Part shown: positions 35,848 through 43,442 of the stretch, in pieces
Position numbering within the stretch: position 1 is the stretch's first letter
Layout of the letters: every line of letters begins with the position of its first letter
Assembly (NCBI GenBank): GCA_028285525.1
Contig: JANQOZ010000103.1
Span: 124,001-188,000, forward strand
Reading direction: 5' to 3'
DNA: 64,000 nt
Source: Lysobacterales bacterium
GTDB taxonomy: Bacteria; Pseudomonadota; Gammaproteobacteria; Xanthomonadales; SZUA-38
Position numbers and translations under genes: made by a program
The notes under the pieces: model-generated
Told to the model about the DNA's origin: nothing
What the model saw: the letters and a program-made list of their open reading frames with translations, nothing else
Databases searched by the model: none

Positions 35848-36885
35848 TTAGGGCAACCGAGCAACGGTTGCCAGGGTCTCTCCCGCTCTCACCGGCGGCG
35901 CCTCAAGGCGCAGCAGCAGCAGTCCATCAAACGGCGCCCTGGCTTCAAATATGGGTCGCCCGTACCAGTCGGTGACAAAACCCAGCCTCTGGCCTTTCGT
36001 GACTTTAGTCCCCGCGTCGGCCAGCGGGTTCCATGATCCGTCAGCCGGGGACCGGACGGACGCCCGCTCTCGGATCAACACCGGCTCTGGCGGCGGCGCA
36101 AATTCTTCGCTGGAAATTCCCAGGTGAGCCATGATCCGCCTGACGCCGGTCACCAGCTGATCGATAGCCGGCTCGTCGAGGATTCCCATGCCGCCCGCCT
36201 CAACGTCTATGGAAGGCACGCCGCGCGCCACCGCGGCTGATCCGGCCCAGATTGCGGCCTTTGCTTCGATCAGCTCCCACTGAAACTCCACGACATGAGG
36301 AAGCCCGAACGCGAAGGCCATGGCCCGCGACCGATCAATGACGTCCTGGCTCCCCGCCCTGGCGTAGTAGCCCGTCCACGATGGCTTGAGCTGCTCGTTG
36401 CCGTCCCCCGAATGCATGTCCAGGACGGCGTCCGCCAGCGGATAGAGCTCCCGAGAAATCGCGTGGGCAATCCGCTCCGACAGCGTTCCGCGAGCATCAC
36501 CGGGAAACACGCGGTTCAGGTTTTTGCCATCGATGGGGCTGGTGTAAATCGTACGTCCCAGGTAGGCCGGTAGATTAGCCATGTGCACCAGGACCACCGA
36601 GCCTGAGAGCGACTCAGGCTGAAGCTCCTGCGCCAGGCGCTGAGTGGCAACAATCGGCGAGTACTCCGATCCGTGTACGCCGGCCAGCGCGAGCAAGGTT
36701 GGGCCGGGCCGCGGACCGGTGATCACGGTCAAGGGAATGACGGTATTAACGTCTTTGCCGCCTGCGGCAAACTCCAGATGAAACTTTCCGGGCTCAGCCA
36801 GCGCCGCCTTTATCTCGTTGAGCGAGGCTGCTTGAGCGCTAGCCGTAACAGCCCAGACAATCAGCCAGAACCCGAACTGCTTCAC
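35848..36885 (-). CDS. Secreted AstE/AspA-type (M14-like) deacylase in the Zur operon
   Basis: A 345-residue zinc hydrolase of the succinylglutamate desuccinylase/aspartoacylase group. Signal peptide FWLIVWAVTASAQA; zinc motif GVHGSEYSP (HxxE), then LDMHSGDG with the third His, and the probable catalytic Glu in DVEAGGMG. The last 80 residues form a barrel-sandwich domain (GSWNPLADAGTKVTKGQRLG), as in other AspA-like deacylases. The start is taken as GTG 36885 in a GTGA overlap with the permease stop; a TTG at 36906 also fits the frame but has no ribosome site. Periplasmic location suggests it could cleave an imported metal chelate or acyl group to free zinc; this is inference. Confidence 0.8.
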   Translation of the reverse strand: MKQFGFWLIVWAVTASAQAASLNEIKAALAEPGKFHLEFAAGGKDVNTVIPLTVITGPRPGPTLLALAGVHGSEYSPIVATQRLAQELQPESLSGSVVLVHMANLPAYLGRTIYTSPIDGKNLNRVFPGDARGTLSERIAHAISRELYPLADAVLDMHSGDGNEQLKPSWTGYYARAGSQDVIDRSRAMAFAFGLPHVVEFQWELIEAKAAIWAGSAAVARGVPSIDVEAGGMGILDEPAIDQLVTGVRRIMAHLGISSEEFAPPPEPVLIRERASVRSPADGSWNPLADAGTKVTKGQRLGFVTDWYGRPIFEARAPFDGLLLLRLEAPPVRAGETLATVARLP

Positions 36886-38144
36886 CGGCCCGAATCCTGA
36901 GCGCAAGGCGAAAACTTCGGAAGCTCTCTCTTGGCGCTGTCATCGAAGGGTCGTTCTTCGAACAGCAGCGGATAGTAGTAGCTACGCAGACCGCCGTGAA
37001 AAGCCCGAACGCAGTCCTCGTAGCGCTGAAAGGCGGCCACGTCGGTCTGTGCGGCACCAGTCATCAGGCGCTCGGTCAGCAGCGGTGGGGACAGAAAGGA
37101 CAGCATACCCATGAGGCGGTCGCGCTGCTTGATGCCCTCGCGCAGCTCGGTCGATATTTTCTCGACAGCCTGATCCCCGACCTGCTGAAACGCGAAGTAC
37201 CACTTCCATTCAAAGGGCCTGGAGACCGTGCTGTAGGGCGCCCACCGGGGGTGTCGTTCGATAAACGGATCCATCGTTGCGGGTTTGGGTAGATCCCAGG
37301 CGTCGTTAACCGCCTCGCGCTGCGTCAGCAAAAGCTCGCCGCCCTGCGGCACCTCTACGACGTTCCGCGCAGCCAGCTTCCCGCCGGCTGGGAGCAGCAC
37401 CGCCAGCACCAGCCAGATCCCCAGCAGCGAAATAGCGCAGGTGGGCCCGGCATCAACGCGGCGAACCGTGAGCAGGCACACCGCAAGCCAGAAAACCAGG
37501 CTTAGCGCAGCGGCACCCAGGACAACCCCGATGCCGGGCAATCCTACGCCTTGAATGACTGCCCCGACTAGAAAGGGAATCAGGATTGCTGCCAGCAGCA
37601 GCAGACTTCTGGCGATAGCGCGCACCGTAAACAGGTTTCGGCCTTCCGTTGCGGTGACTCGAAGCAGATCGTGGCGTGCTGCCCGTCGCTCTCCAGCCTC
37701 ACCGTCATGGAGAAGAAAGATCAGCAGCAACGGCAGCAGGACAGCAACAACAAAAGCAAAGTCCAGTCGGCCGCTAAGGCTGAGCTCCGGGTTGCCGACG
37801 TCAGACTCGTACAGCTGGCCCTCCAGCGCCAGCATGCGAAGCCGGTGTTTCCAGGGGAGCGTATCGCGGGTCCCCAGCGCTGAGAACGCCAGCGCCGACG
37901 GCGGCGCAAACGTCAGGTGAAAGGCGTAGTAAGCCATGTCGCCCGGATCGCTCGCCGATTCAACCGCGACAGCGCGCTCCTCGTCAGTAGCAAGAACCAG
38001 GCGATCGATCAGCGCCTGCTGATCATTGACCGCCTCGATACCGGCGATAACGGCAGCGGTCGACGCGGCAAACGCGATCAGCACGATCAATTGCACTGCC
38101 CGCTCGCTCAGCGCAAATCGAAGCTCACGAACCAGCGCCGTCAC
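36882..38144 (-). CDS. ABC-2 type permease, DUF3526 family (second)
   Basis: A 420-residue membrane protein with about six hydrophobic helices and a large extracytoplasmic loop between helices 1 and 2. The early helix is VQLIVLIAFAASTAAVIAG, and the loop carries APPSALAFSALGTRD, a mark of DUF3526 ABC-2 permeases. It partners with the preceding similar permease (one base gap) and the ATPase. ABC-2 permeases are usually exporters or mechanotransmission devices, so their place in a zinc acquisition operon is intriguing. The stop overlaps the deacylase GTG. The C-terminus contains PFDDSAKRELPKFSP, a periplasmic tail of unknown role. Confidence 0.82.
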   Translation of the reverse strand: MTALVRELRFALSERAVQLIVLIAFAASTAAVIAGIEAVNDQQALIDRLVLATDEERAVAVESASDPGDMAYYAFHLTFAPPSALAFSALGTRDTLPWKHRLRMLALEGQLYESDVGNPELSLSGRLDFAFVVAVLLPLLLIFLLHDGEAGERRAARHDLLRVTATEGRNLFTVRAIARSLLLLAAILIPFLVGAVIQGVGLPGIGVVLGAAALSLVFWLAVCLLTVRRVDAGPTCAISLLGIWLVLAVLLPAGGKLAARNVVEVPQGGELLLTQREAVNDAWDLPKPATMDPFIERHPRWAPYSTVSRPFEWKWYFAFQQVGDQAVEKISTELREGIKQRDRLMGMLSFLSPPLLTERLMTGAAQTDVAAFQRYEDCVRAFHGGLRSYYYPLLFEERPFDDSAKRELPKFSPCAQDSGR

Positions 38145-38145
38145 T

Positions 38146-39573
38146 TCAGCGAACTCCGGCCGGTCTGGCGGTAATGCCCAGCCCGGTCGCCAACGCCAGG
38201 AACACCGCCAGCAGGAGGAAGAAAGGCATTCCGCGACTGAGTCGATCCGCGAGCGAATCCGGGGTAAGCCGAAACTTTGCCAGGCTCCTCCAGTTGTCCG
38301 GGCTGACCCTCGTGCGTTGTTCCGCGCCGGCGTCGCTGCTGCGGCGAATATCGTCGGTATAGGTCAGATCACTGGCGTGAATACGGTTCAGATCCTGAAC
38401 AAACTGGTAGCGCGCCTGCTCTGCCTCGACCAAAAACCGGTGTCGATGTGCGAGGTCGGTACCGGCCAGCGAGGTTGAGAATCCTCGAATGGCCAATAGC
38501 GGGGACAGAAAGCTAGACCAGCGAACCGCCTCTGCCTGCGCCTGTTCCTGCTGCGCATAGGCTTCCGAAAAACCATCCATCACCTGCTTTTGCTCGGCCT
38601 CGGCAGCCTCTGCCACCACGCCGCGAATGTTGACCGGCAGGTCTTCAACCCGGTCGACGCCATGCTGCACCAGCAGGTTTGCGCGCAGCTGCTCGAAGGC
38701 TGGGTCCGCTGCGTTGTGTCCGTCACCCAGCTCCCTCATCGCCTTGGCAACGGCAAGATCGGCCTCGATCTTACTCGGCACCGGCAGGAGAACCTCGGCA
38801 CCGCTCGCGGCGATACGGGGCAACACGACACATACGGCCAGCCACACCGAGAGCAGCACGGCCAGCGCGTTCGACGAGGACCTGCTGCGCGCGGAGACGC
38901 TGGTCGTAAGGCAGACCCACCCGAGCAGATACAACCCATAGCCCAGCACGAGCGCGATACCGTCAAGCGCGAACCCCGTTGCCGACAAAACCGCTGCGAG
39001 CAGCGGCAGGAGCACGAGCGCGGCGGCAGCCGCGAGGGCCAGCGTTTTGCCAAGCCAGAGTCCCCGGGCGGACATCGGGGCTGCGAGGAGCAGCAGATCG
39101 CTGCCGCGTTCACGCTCTCGGGCGAGGGCCGAGAAACCCAGCGCGATCAGCATCAGCGGCACCAGCACCTGGTAGACCGTTGCCGGAGACAGGCTGACAA
39201 AACTGCCTCCGTGAGGGCCACTGTAGGCGGGCGAAAACGTCGCGGAGTTCTGCCGATGCCCCTCCAGGAAAACCGCTGCGCCCGTGTATTCATCGACACC
39301 GGGGTCGATCAACGCCAGCGGCGGCGGCGTTCGAAATACGTAGTGGCCGTAGTGCACCATGCGGTGCGGATGGCGCGCCGGCTGGTCGTAGAAGATGTTT
39401 TCCGCGGTCGTCTGCAGCTCCGCCCGTTGGTTTCGCTCGATAGCTACCTGACGCCAGGTCGCCAGCGCCGACGCAAGTAGAACGCTCACGATCACCAGCG
39501 ATGCCGCCAGACCCAGGCGCGATCGTCGCCAGTAGCGCCATTCCTCTGCAGCGACGCGAATCACCGGGTTCAT
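38146..39573 (-). CDS. ABC-2 type permease, DUF3526 family (first)
   Basis: A 475-residue membrane protein with about six helices. Helix 1 LGLAASLVIVSVLLASALA is followed by a long extracytoplasmic domain including SGPHGGSFVSLSPATVY, where the conserved Ser-Pro region of DUF3526 proteins lies; more helices are RGLWLGKTLALAAAAALVLLPLLAAVLSA and FFLLLAVFLALATGLGI at the C-terminus. The start overlaps the ATPase stop by 4 bases (ATGA). With the second permease it would make a heterodimer driven by the ATPase. A DUF2796 protein and a deacylase in the same operon tie it to zinc. Confidence 0.82.
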   Translation of the reverse strand: MNPVIRVAAEEWRYWRRSRLGLAASLVIVSVLLASALATWRQVAIERNQRAELQTTAENIFYDQPARHPHRMVHYGHYVFRTPPPLALIDPGVDEYTGAAVFLEGHRQNSATFSPAYSGPHGGSFVSLSPATVYQVLVPLMLIALGFSALARERERGSDLLLLAAPMSARGLWLGKTLALAAAAALVLLPLLAAVLSATGFALDGIALVLGYGLYLLGWVCLTTSVSARSRSSSNALAVLLSVWLAVCVVLPRIAASGAEVLLPVPSKIEADLAVAKAMRELGDGHNAADPAFEQLRANLLVQHGVDRVEDLPVNIRGVVAEAAEAEQKQVMDGFSEAYAQQEQAQAEAVRWSSFLSPLLAIRGFSTSLAGTDLAHRHRFLVEAEQARYQFVQDLNRIHASDLTYTDDIRRSSDAGAEQRTRVSPDNWRSLAKFRLTPDSLADRLSRGMPFFLLLAVFLALATGLGITARPAGVR

Positions 39574-40295
39574 GACGCGTGAGACCGGGCGAACGCGCGA
39601 TGCAGCTCGTCAGCGTCGATCATGCCTTCGGGTGGCGCTTCGAACGTGCCGACCAGCTCGCCGCGACGCAGCAGTCCAACCCGTCTGGCGACCTGGCAGG
39701 CGCCGTACACGTCGTGAGTCACCATCATCACGGTGCTGCCCCGTTCTGCCAGGGCGGTAATCAGCGCATTAAATTCATCGATGGCTACCGGATCCAAACC
39801 CGAGGTGGGCTCATCGAGCAGCAGCAGCGGGACACTTCGAAGCAGGGCAAGGGCGATGGCGACCTTCTGACGCATGCCTTTGGAGTAGCTTTCCAGCCGA
39901 CGGTCTCGGGCATCCGCCGGCAGGCCAACCTCGTCGAAGGCCTGGCTCAGCTCGTCGCGCGGGCGGGGCGATCGGGCGAGCTCGAGAAAGTAGCTGACGT
40001 TTTCCCAGGCGTTCAAATGAGCGTAGAGGCTGGCGGTTTCAGGCAGGTAGGCCGCTTTTCTCCGGATAGCATCTTCGTTGCCCTGCACATCCTGTCCGAA
40101 GGCCATCGCCCTGCCCTGATGGGGCTCAATCAGCCCCAGAAAGGTCAGCAGGGTTGTCGACTTTCCTGCGCCGTTGCCGCCCAGCAGCGCGAAGACCTCG
40201 CCTTCACCAACCGCGAAAGACACGTCGTGGAGGACCGGGCGACCACCTCGCTGAACCGTCAGCGACTGCGCTTCCAAGACCTGTTGCTGGCTCAA
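39570..40295 (-). CDS. ABC transporter ATP-binding protein in the Zur operon
   Basis: A 241-residue ABC ATPase. Walker A GGNGAGKST (39-47), Q-loop, signature SYSKGMRQKVA (about 135) and Walker B LLLLDEPTS are present, with the switch His in MMVTHDVYG. The signature variant SKGMRQK is typical of ABC-2 exporter-type systems (CcmA/NodI group). The start is TTG 40295 (MSQQQVLEAQSL), preceded by GAGG at 7 bases; no ATG is available. It sits 86 bases behind zur and 4 bases before the first permease, forming the energy unit of the system. Confidence 0.9.
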   Translation of the reverse strand: MSQQQVLEAQSLTVQRGGRPVLHDVSFAVGEGEVFALLGGNGAGKSTTLLTFLGLIEPHQGRAMAFGQDVQGNEDAIRRKAAYLPETASLYAHLNAWENVSYFLELARSPRPRDELSQAFDEVGLPADARDRRLESYSKGMRQKVAIALALLRSVPLLLLDEPTSGLDPVAIDEFNALITALAERGSTVMMVTHDVYGACQVARRVGLLRRGELVGTFEAPPEGMIDADELHRAFARSHAS

Positions 40296-40381
40296 TGGGA
40301 AACCTCGGAACGTCTGATGGCCGTCAGTCGGCCGATGCTTGCTGGATACGCTGGGTCAGGGAAAGGTCGCGAGACACAACA

Positions 40382-40858
40382 CTAATCTGGCGCGCGCTCC
40401 GCGCAGTTGACGCACAGCCCGGCGATTTCGATGACGGCGTTGACCGGTTGAAAACCGCGCTGGCCGGCGATCTGGCTGAGCAGCTTCTCGACTCTCGACG
40501 AATCGAACTCATCGACCTGCCCACACTCAGAGCAGAGCAGATACTGTCCCTCGTGGCTGTGTTCCGGATGATCGCAGGCGAAGTAAGTTTGTTTGGACTC
40601 CAGTCGGTGAACCAAGCCGACCCGAATCAGGAAATCCAGGTGACGGTAGACCGTCAGCGGAGCAATCTTTTTGCCGGCCTTTTTTTCGAGCTTTGCGATC
40701 AGCTCATACGCTGACAGGGGTTTCCCGCAAGCGACCAGCTCGGCATAGGCGAGGAGACGCGCGGGCGTGAGGCGCTCACCAAGTTCAGCACAGCGGGTCT
40801 CAGCGACCTTCCGCCACTTTTTTGGAATGTCTGCAGAGTGACTAATGTGCTTTCCCAG
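40382..40858 (-). CDS. zur: Zur, zinc-responsive Fur-family repressor, with unusual CTG start
   Basis: About 158 residues. Reading from CTG 40858 gives an N-terminal helix, a winged helix with LTPARLLAYAELV then APLTVYRHLDFLIRVGLVHRLES, and a C-terminal metal domain with CSEC (109-112) and CVNC (149-152), the structural zinc site. The order and spacing match E. coli Zur closely, including the PLTVYRHLDFL recognition helix and GLCVNC tail. There is no ATG, GTG or TTG in frame before residue 82 (TTG 40615, inside the DNA-binding domain), so a normal start would remove the DNA-binding domain. CTG 40858 is 7 bases after GGGAG; ATT 40846 is an alternative. An upstream in-frame TAA at 40895 bounds the gene. 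It lies 44 bases after the MerC gene, so Zur is probably autoregulated through the box at 41424. Confidence 0.85.
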   Translation of the reverse strand: MGKHISHSADIPKKWRKVAETRCAELGERLTPARLLAYAELVACGKPLSAYELIAKLEKKAGKKIAPLTVYRHLDFLIRVGLVHRLESKQTYFACDHPEHSHEGQYLLCSECGQVDEFDSSRVEKLLSQIAGQRGFQPVNAVIEIAGLCVNCAERAPD

Positions 40859-40902
40859 GGCGGCTCTCCCGTTCCTTTCAGTGCTAGCGTCAGTTTATCC
40901 CA

Positions 40903-41322
40903 TCAGGCGCGCGCTGCGCTTTGCCGAACCGCGTCCAGCTGCCGCTGGCGAAGCCAATGGTTCAGATGCGCTCCGCCGACCAGCAGGGCTCCCATGACCG
41001 TAATCCACTTCTCATGTGCTTCAAGCGCTTCGACAAACGCCGCGGCGAAGAGCAACGCCAAGCCGGTGAGAGCCAGCGCGGCGAACGTGCCACGCCCCTG
41101 CTCCGCCGTGCTCCGGCTGAGTACAAACAGGCTGACCGGCGCGGCCATAAGCACCAAAACAGCGTGCACCCATTCCGCCTCCGCCAGAACTGCCGTTGCG
41201 GGGATCAACACGGCCAGAAACGGCAGGGCTACACAGTGCAGCAGGCAAAGGAATGAGAGCCCCGCAGCGCACAGATCAAGCGACCGTGTCGAGGTAACGG
41301 GACTCACTAACTCTGAATTCAT
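40903..41322 (-). CDS. MerC-domain inner membrane protein, first gene of the Zur operon
   Basis: A 139-residue membrane protein with four hydrophobic helices. The first has the MerC mark FLCLLHC (Cys26 and Cys30 around His), a likely metal-thiol site; the last part reads LVGGAHLNHWLRQRQ. MerC domain proteins move mercury or zinc and cadmium across the inner membrane, and small MerC proteins are known in Zur regulons. ATG 41322 has no good ribosome site of its own. A Zur box lies about 102 bases upstream, and a 24-codon frame overlaps its start as ATGA (see 41319-41393). Confidence 0.85.
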   Translation of the reverse strand: MNSELVSPVTSTRSLDLCAAGLSFLCLLHCVALPFLAVLIPATAVLAEAEWVHAVLVLMAAPVSLFVLSRSTAEQGRGTFAALALTGLALLFAAAFVEALEAHEKWITVMGALLVGGAHLNHWLRQRQLDAVRQSAARA

Positions 41323-41393
41323 ATGGGAAAAACTCGCGCCACCGGGGGCGTTTGTAAGCGTGACCGACGCCGTATTTCTTCGGCAGTAAACGT
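41319..41393 (-). other. Possible 24-codon leader frame overlapping the MerC start
   Basis: A strong AGGAAGGAG site (41400-41408, minus strand) is followed by 6 bases and then an ACG codon at 41393, with an open frame of 24 codons ending in TGA, which overlaps the MerC ATG (ATGA). No ATG, GTG or TTG follows the site at normal spacing, and MerC itself has no clear site. This may be a translated leader with a non-standard start, or the site may be chance. The frame continues upstream to about 41513 across the Zur box, which suggests it is not a full gene. Confidence 0.25.
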
Positions 41394-41423
41394 TTGGTAC
41401 TCCTTCCTGACCAAACGGATTGA

Positions 41424-41437
41424 TATGTTATAACACT
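41424..41437. promoter_or_regulatory. Zur box at the head of the eight-gene zinc operon
   Basis: TATGTTATAACACT differs from AATGTTATAACATT at two positions and shares the TGTTATAAC core with the boxes at 17850 and 21392. It is 102 bases upstream of the MerC ATG and about 566 bases upstream of zur, giving a simple autoregulation loop. The 290-base gap 41323-41612 otherwise shows only the leader frame above, a small GCCCCGTGGGGC palindrome near 41455-41467, and a GGGAGGA ribosome site for the next gene. Confidence 0.78.
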
Positions 41438-41612
41438 TCCACTGACGCGGAAAGCCCCGTGGGGCGCGTAAACCTGAGGTCGTGGACGAGCCGACGGTAG
41501 GCTGGTCAGTCAAAACCCGGGTATCGCCTTACGGTTCAGCTACACCGCGACGTCGTCACCGAGGCATGAGCGCGCACCGAGATCCACCAGGGCTGTTGAG
41601 GGAGGAATCTGC

Positions 41613-42857
41613 ATGATTAACCTTGAACGTCGAAACCTTCTTGGCGCTGGCCTGGTCGCGGCCGGAGCCACCGCTATCAGCCAACCGACCAGGTCTTTTG
41701 AGGTAACCACCGGCGATCCGTCTGATGCGGACTTCTGGTCCAATATCGCCCACGAGTACGAGCTCGACGGCCGCTATACCGTGCTGAACGGCGGTGGCAA
41801 CAATCCGATCCCACGGTCCGTCGTCGCTGCACAAACCCGCTATCTGCGTCTCGCCGCGAGCCAGCCGCGACCATTCAACTATCAGCTGCTTGCGTACCAA
41901 GAAAGACACCGGACCCGGCTCAGCAAGCTGTTTGGCTGCGACATCGAGGAGCTTGCGCTGACCCGGAATACCACCGAGGGGCTCAACACGGTCGCGCAGG
42001 GTCTCACGTGGAAGCCTGGTGACGAGGTGCTGATCAGTTCGTTTGAAGATGCCTACGCGCTGCGGGCTTTCCAACCCATCGCGGAACGCTTTGGGATCAC
42101 GCTAACCCGAGCCGAGATCCCGCTGGCGCCATCGCGTGAGCAGGTGCTTTCAGCGTTCTCCGAGAAGATGTCGAGCCGCACGCGGCTGCTGGTCGCCAGC
42201 CACATCGTCGACGCATGGGGCTTTGTTCTGCCTGTTCGAGAACTTGCCGAGCTGGCTCACGACCAGGGCGCTCAGCTCCTGGTAGACGGAGCGCTGAGTT
42301 TTGGACACATCCCGGTAGACATGAGGTCCATTGGGTGTGACTACTACGCTACGTCGCTGCACAAGTGGTTGAACGCTCCGCTGGGAACCGGCGCACTGTT
42401 TGTACGAAAGGATCGAATCAGCGAGCTCTGGCCGCTTTACGGCGTCAGGAACGACAGGGATGACGTCAGAAAGTATGAATCTATTGGAACGCGCGACGGC
42501 GCAGCGGTTGCCGCGATCGGGCAGGCCATCGATTTTTATGAGCACATTGGGCCCAAACGGAAGGCGGCGCGCCTGCGTTGGCTCCTCGAGTTCCTGATCA
42601 GCGAGCTCAAAGGCGCCAGAGGCATTGAGGTGATCACTGAGGTGGACGAGGACCGGCGAGCGGGGCTCGCGAGGATTGTAGTTGAAGGCTGGTCAGGTAC
42701 AGATCTGACCCGCGCCCTTCGCGAGCAGTTCGGGTTCTATGTCTTCGGCAACTTCCCGGGACCCAAAGACGGCGTCTATGTCTCGCCAAACGTGTTTAAT
42801 GATCGTGCAGACCTCGCCCGATTTCGCGAGGCGCTTATCACTTTGTCGAAGGCCTGA
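41613..42857 (+). CDS. Class V aminotransferase-like PLP enzyme with Tat signal
   Basis: A 414-residue fold-type I PLP enzyme of the isopenicillin N epimerase/cysteine desulfurase group. TRNTTEGLNTVAQG binds the PLP phosphate; LVDGALSFGHIP has the Asp for the ring nitrogen (about residue 224); and TSLHKWLNAPLG supplies the PLP Lys (residue 251). The N-terminus LERRNLLGAGLVAAGATA is a twin-arginine signal, so the PLP enzyme would be exported already folded. Class V enzymes are nearly always cytoplasmic, so this is unusual. Reaction unknown: epimerisation, beta-elimination or desulfuration. The start ATG has GGGAGGA 8 bases upstream. Confidence 0.85.
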   Translation: MINLERRNLLGAGLVAAGATAISQPTRSFEVTTGDPSDADFWSNIAHEYELDGRYTVLNGGGNNPIPRSVVAAQTRYLRLAASQPRPFNYQLLAYQERHRTRLSKLFGCDIEELALTRNTTEGLNTVAQGLTWKPGDEVLISSFEDAYALRAFQPIAERFGITLTRAEIPLAPSREQVLSAFSEKMSSRTRLLVASHIVDAWGFVLPVRELAELAHDQGAQLLVDGALSFGHIPVDMRSIGCDYYATSLHKWLNAPLGTGALFVRKDRISELWPLYGVRNDRDDVRKYESIGTRDGAAVAAIGQAIDFYEHIGPKRKAARLRWLLEFLISELKGARGIEVITEVDEDRRAGLARIVVEGWSGTDLTRALREQFGFYVFGNFPGPKDGVYVSPNVFNDRADLARFREALITLSKA

Positions 42858-42872
42858 GGCCGGGCGAAACCG

Positions 42873-43340
42873 TCACGTGGTGGCGATAGCGGTTTCAAAT
42901 TTTTTGCAGGACCAGACCACGGTTGTGCTGTAGCGCCGGATAGACGGGTTGCTCATGAACACGTCCCGCCCCCAGCGCTCAAACCATTGAAGGCTGGGGC
43001 CATGCACAATAACCACGTAGTCGTTCGAGCCGGCCACGTGATAGCTCTGCTTCACTGGCGCCAGATCACGCATCTGCCGGTCAAATTCGTCGTAGGTTGC
43101 AGGAGACTCCTCGCCGAAACTCACCGTGACGATCAACGTCACGCCAAAGTCATCGGGATGCAGGCGCGCAACGTCAGCAACGACCACGCCTCGCTTTCGC
43201 AATTCGCCCAAACGACGACGAACGGCCGACGCCGACAACCCGATTTCCTCCCCGATTTCGCCGTGCGTCAGCAGGTTGTTCTGCTGGATCAAGCCAAGGA
43301 TCTTGTGGTCAAAGTCGTCCAACCCAGTTAATTTCGTCAT
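42873..43340 (-). CDS. Lrp/AsnC family transcriptional regulator
   Basis: A 155-residue regulator. The N-terminal helix-turn-helix is DDFDHKILGLIQQNNLLTHGEIGEEIGLSASAVRRRLGEL (only the second part being the recognition helix), followed by an RAM domain (GVTLIVTVSFGEE, VKQSYHVAGSNDYVVIVHGP). It would respond to an amino acid. It is convergent with the aminotransferase gene (15 bases between stops) and divergent from the S41 protease lipoprotein, whose 102-base gap is AT-rich and likely holds its operator. Confidence 0.88.
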   Translation of the reverse strand: MTKLTGLDDFDHKILGLIQQNNLLTHGEIGEEIGLSASAVRRRLGELRKRGVVVADVARLHPDDFGVTLIVTVSFGEESPATYDEFDRQMRDLAPVKQSYHVAGSNDYVVIVHGPSLQWFERWGRDVFMSNPSIRRYSTTVVWSCKKFETAIATT

Positions 43341-43442
43341 TTATATCGGCATTTTTGATTATTTCTGACATCTCAATAACGAATTTCGCAGGTTAGAACA
43401 ACCGGATCACTGTTAGCCTGTTCCAAACACAAGGAACGGCAC

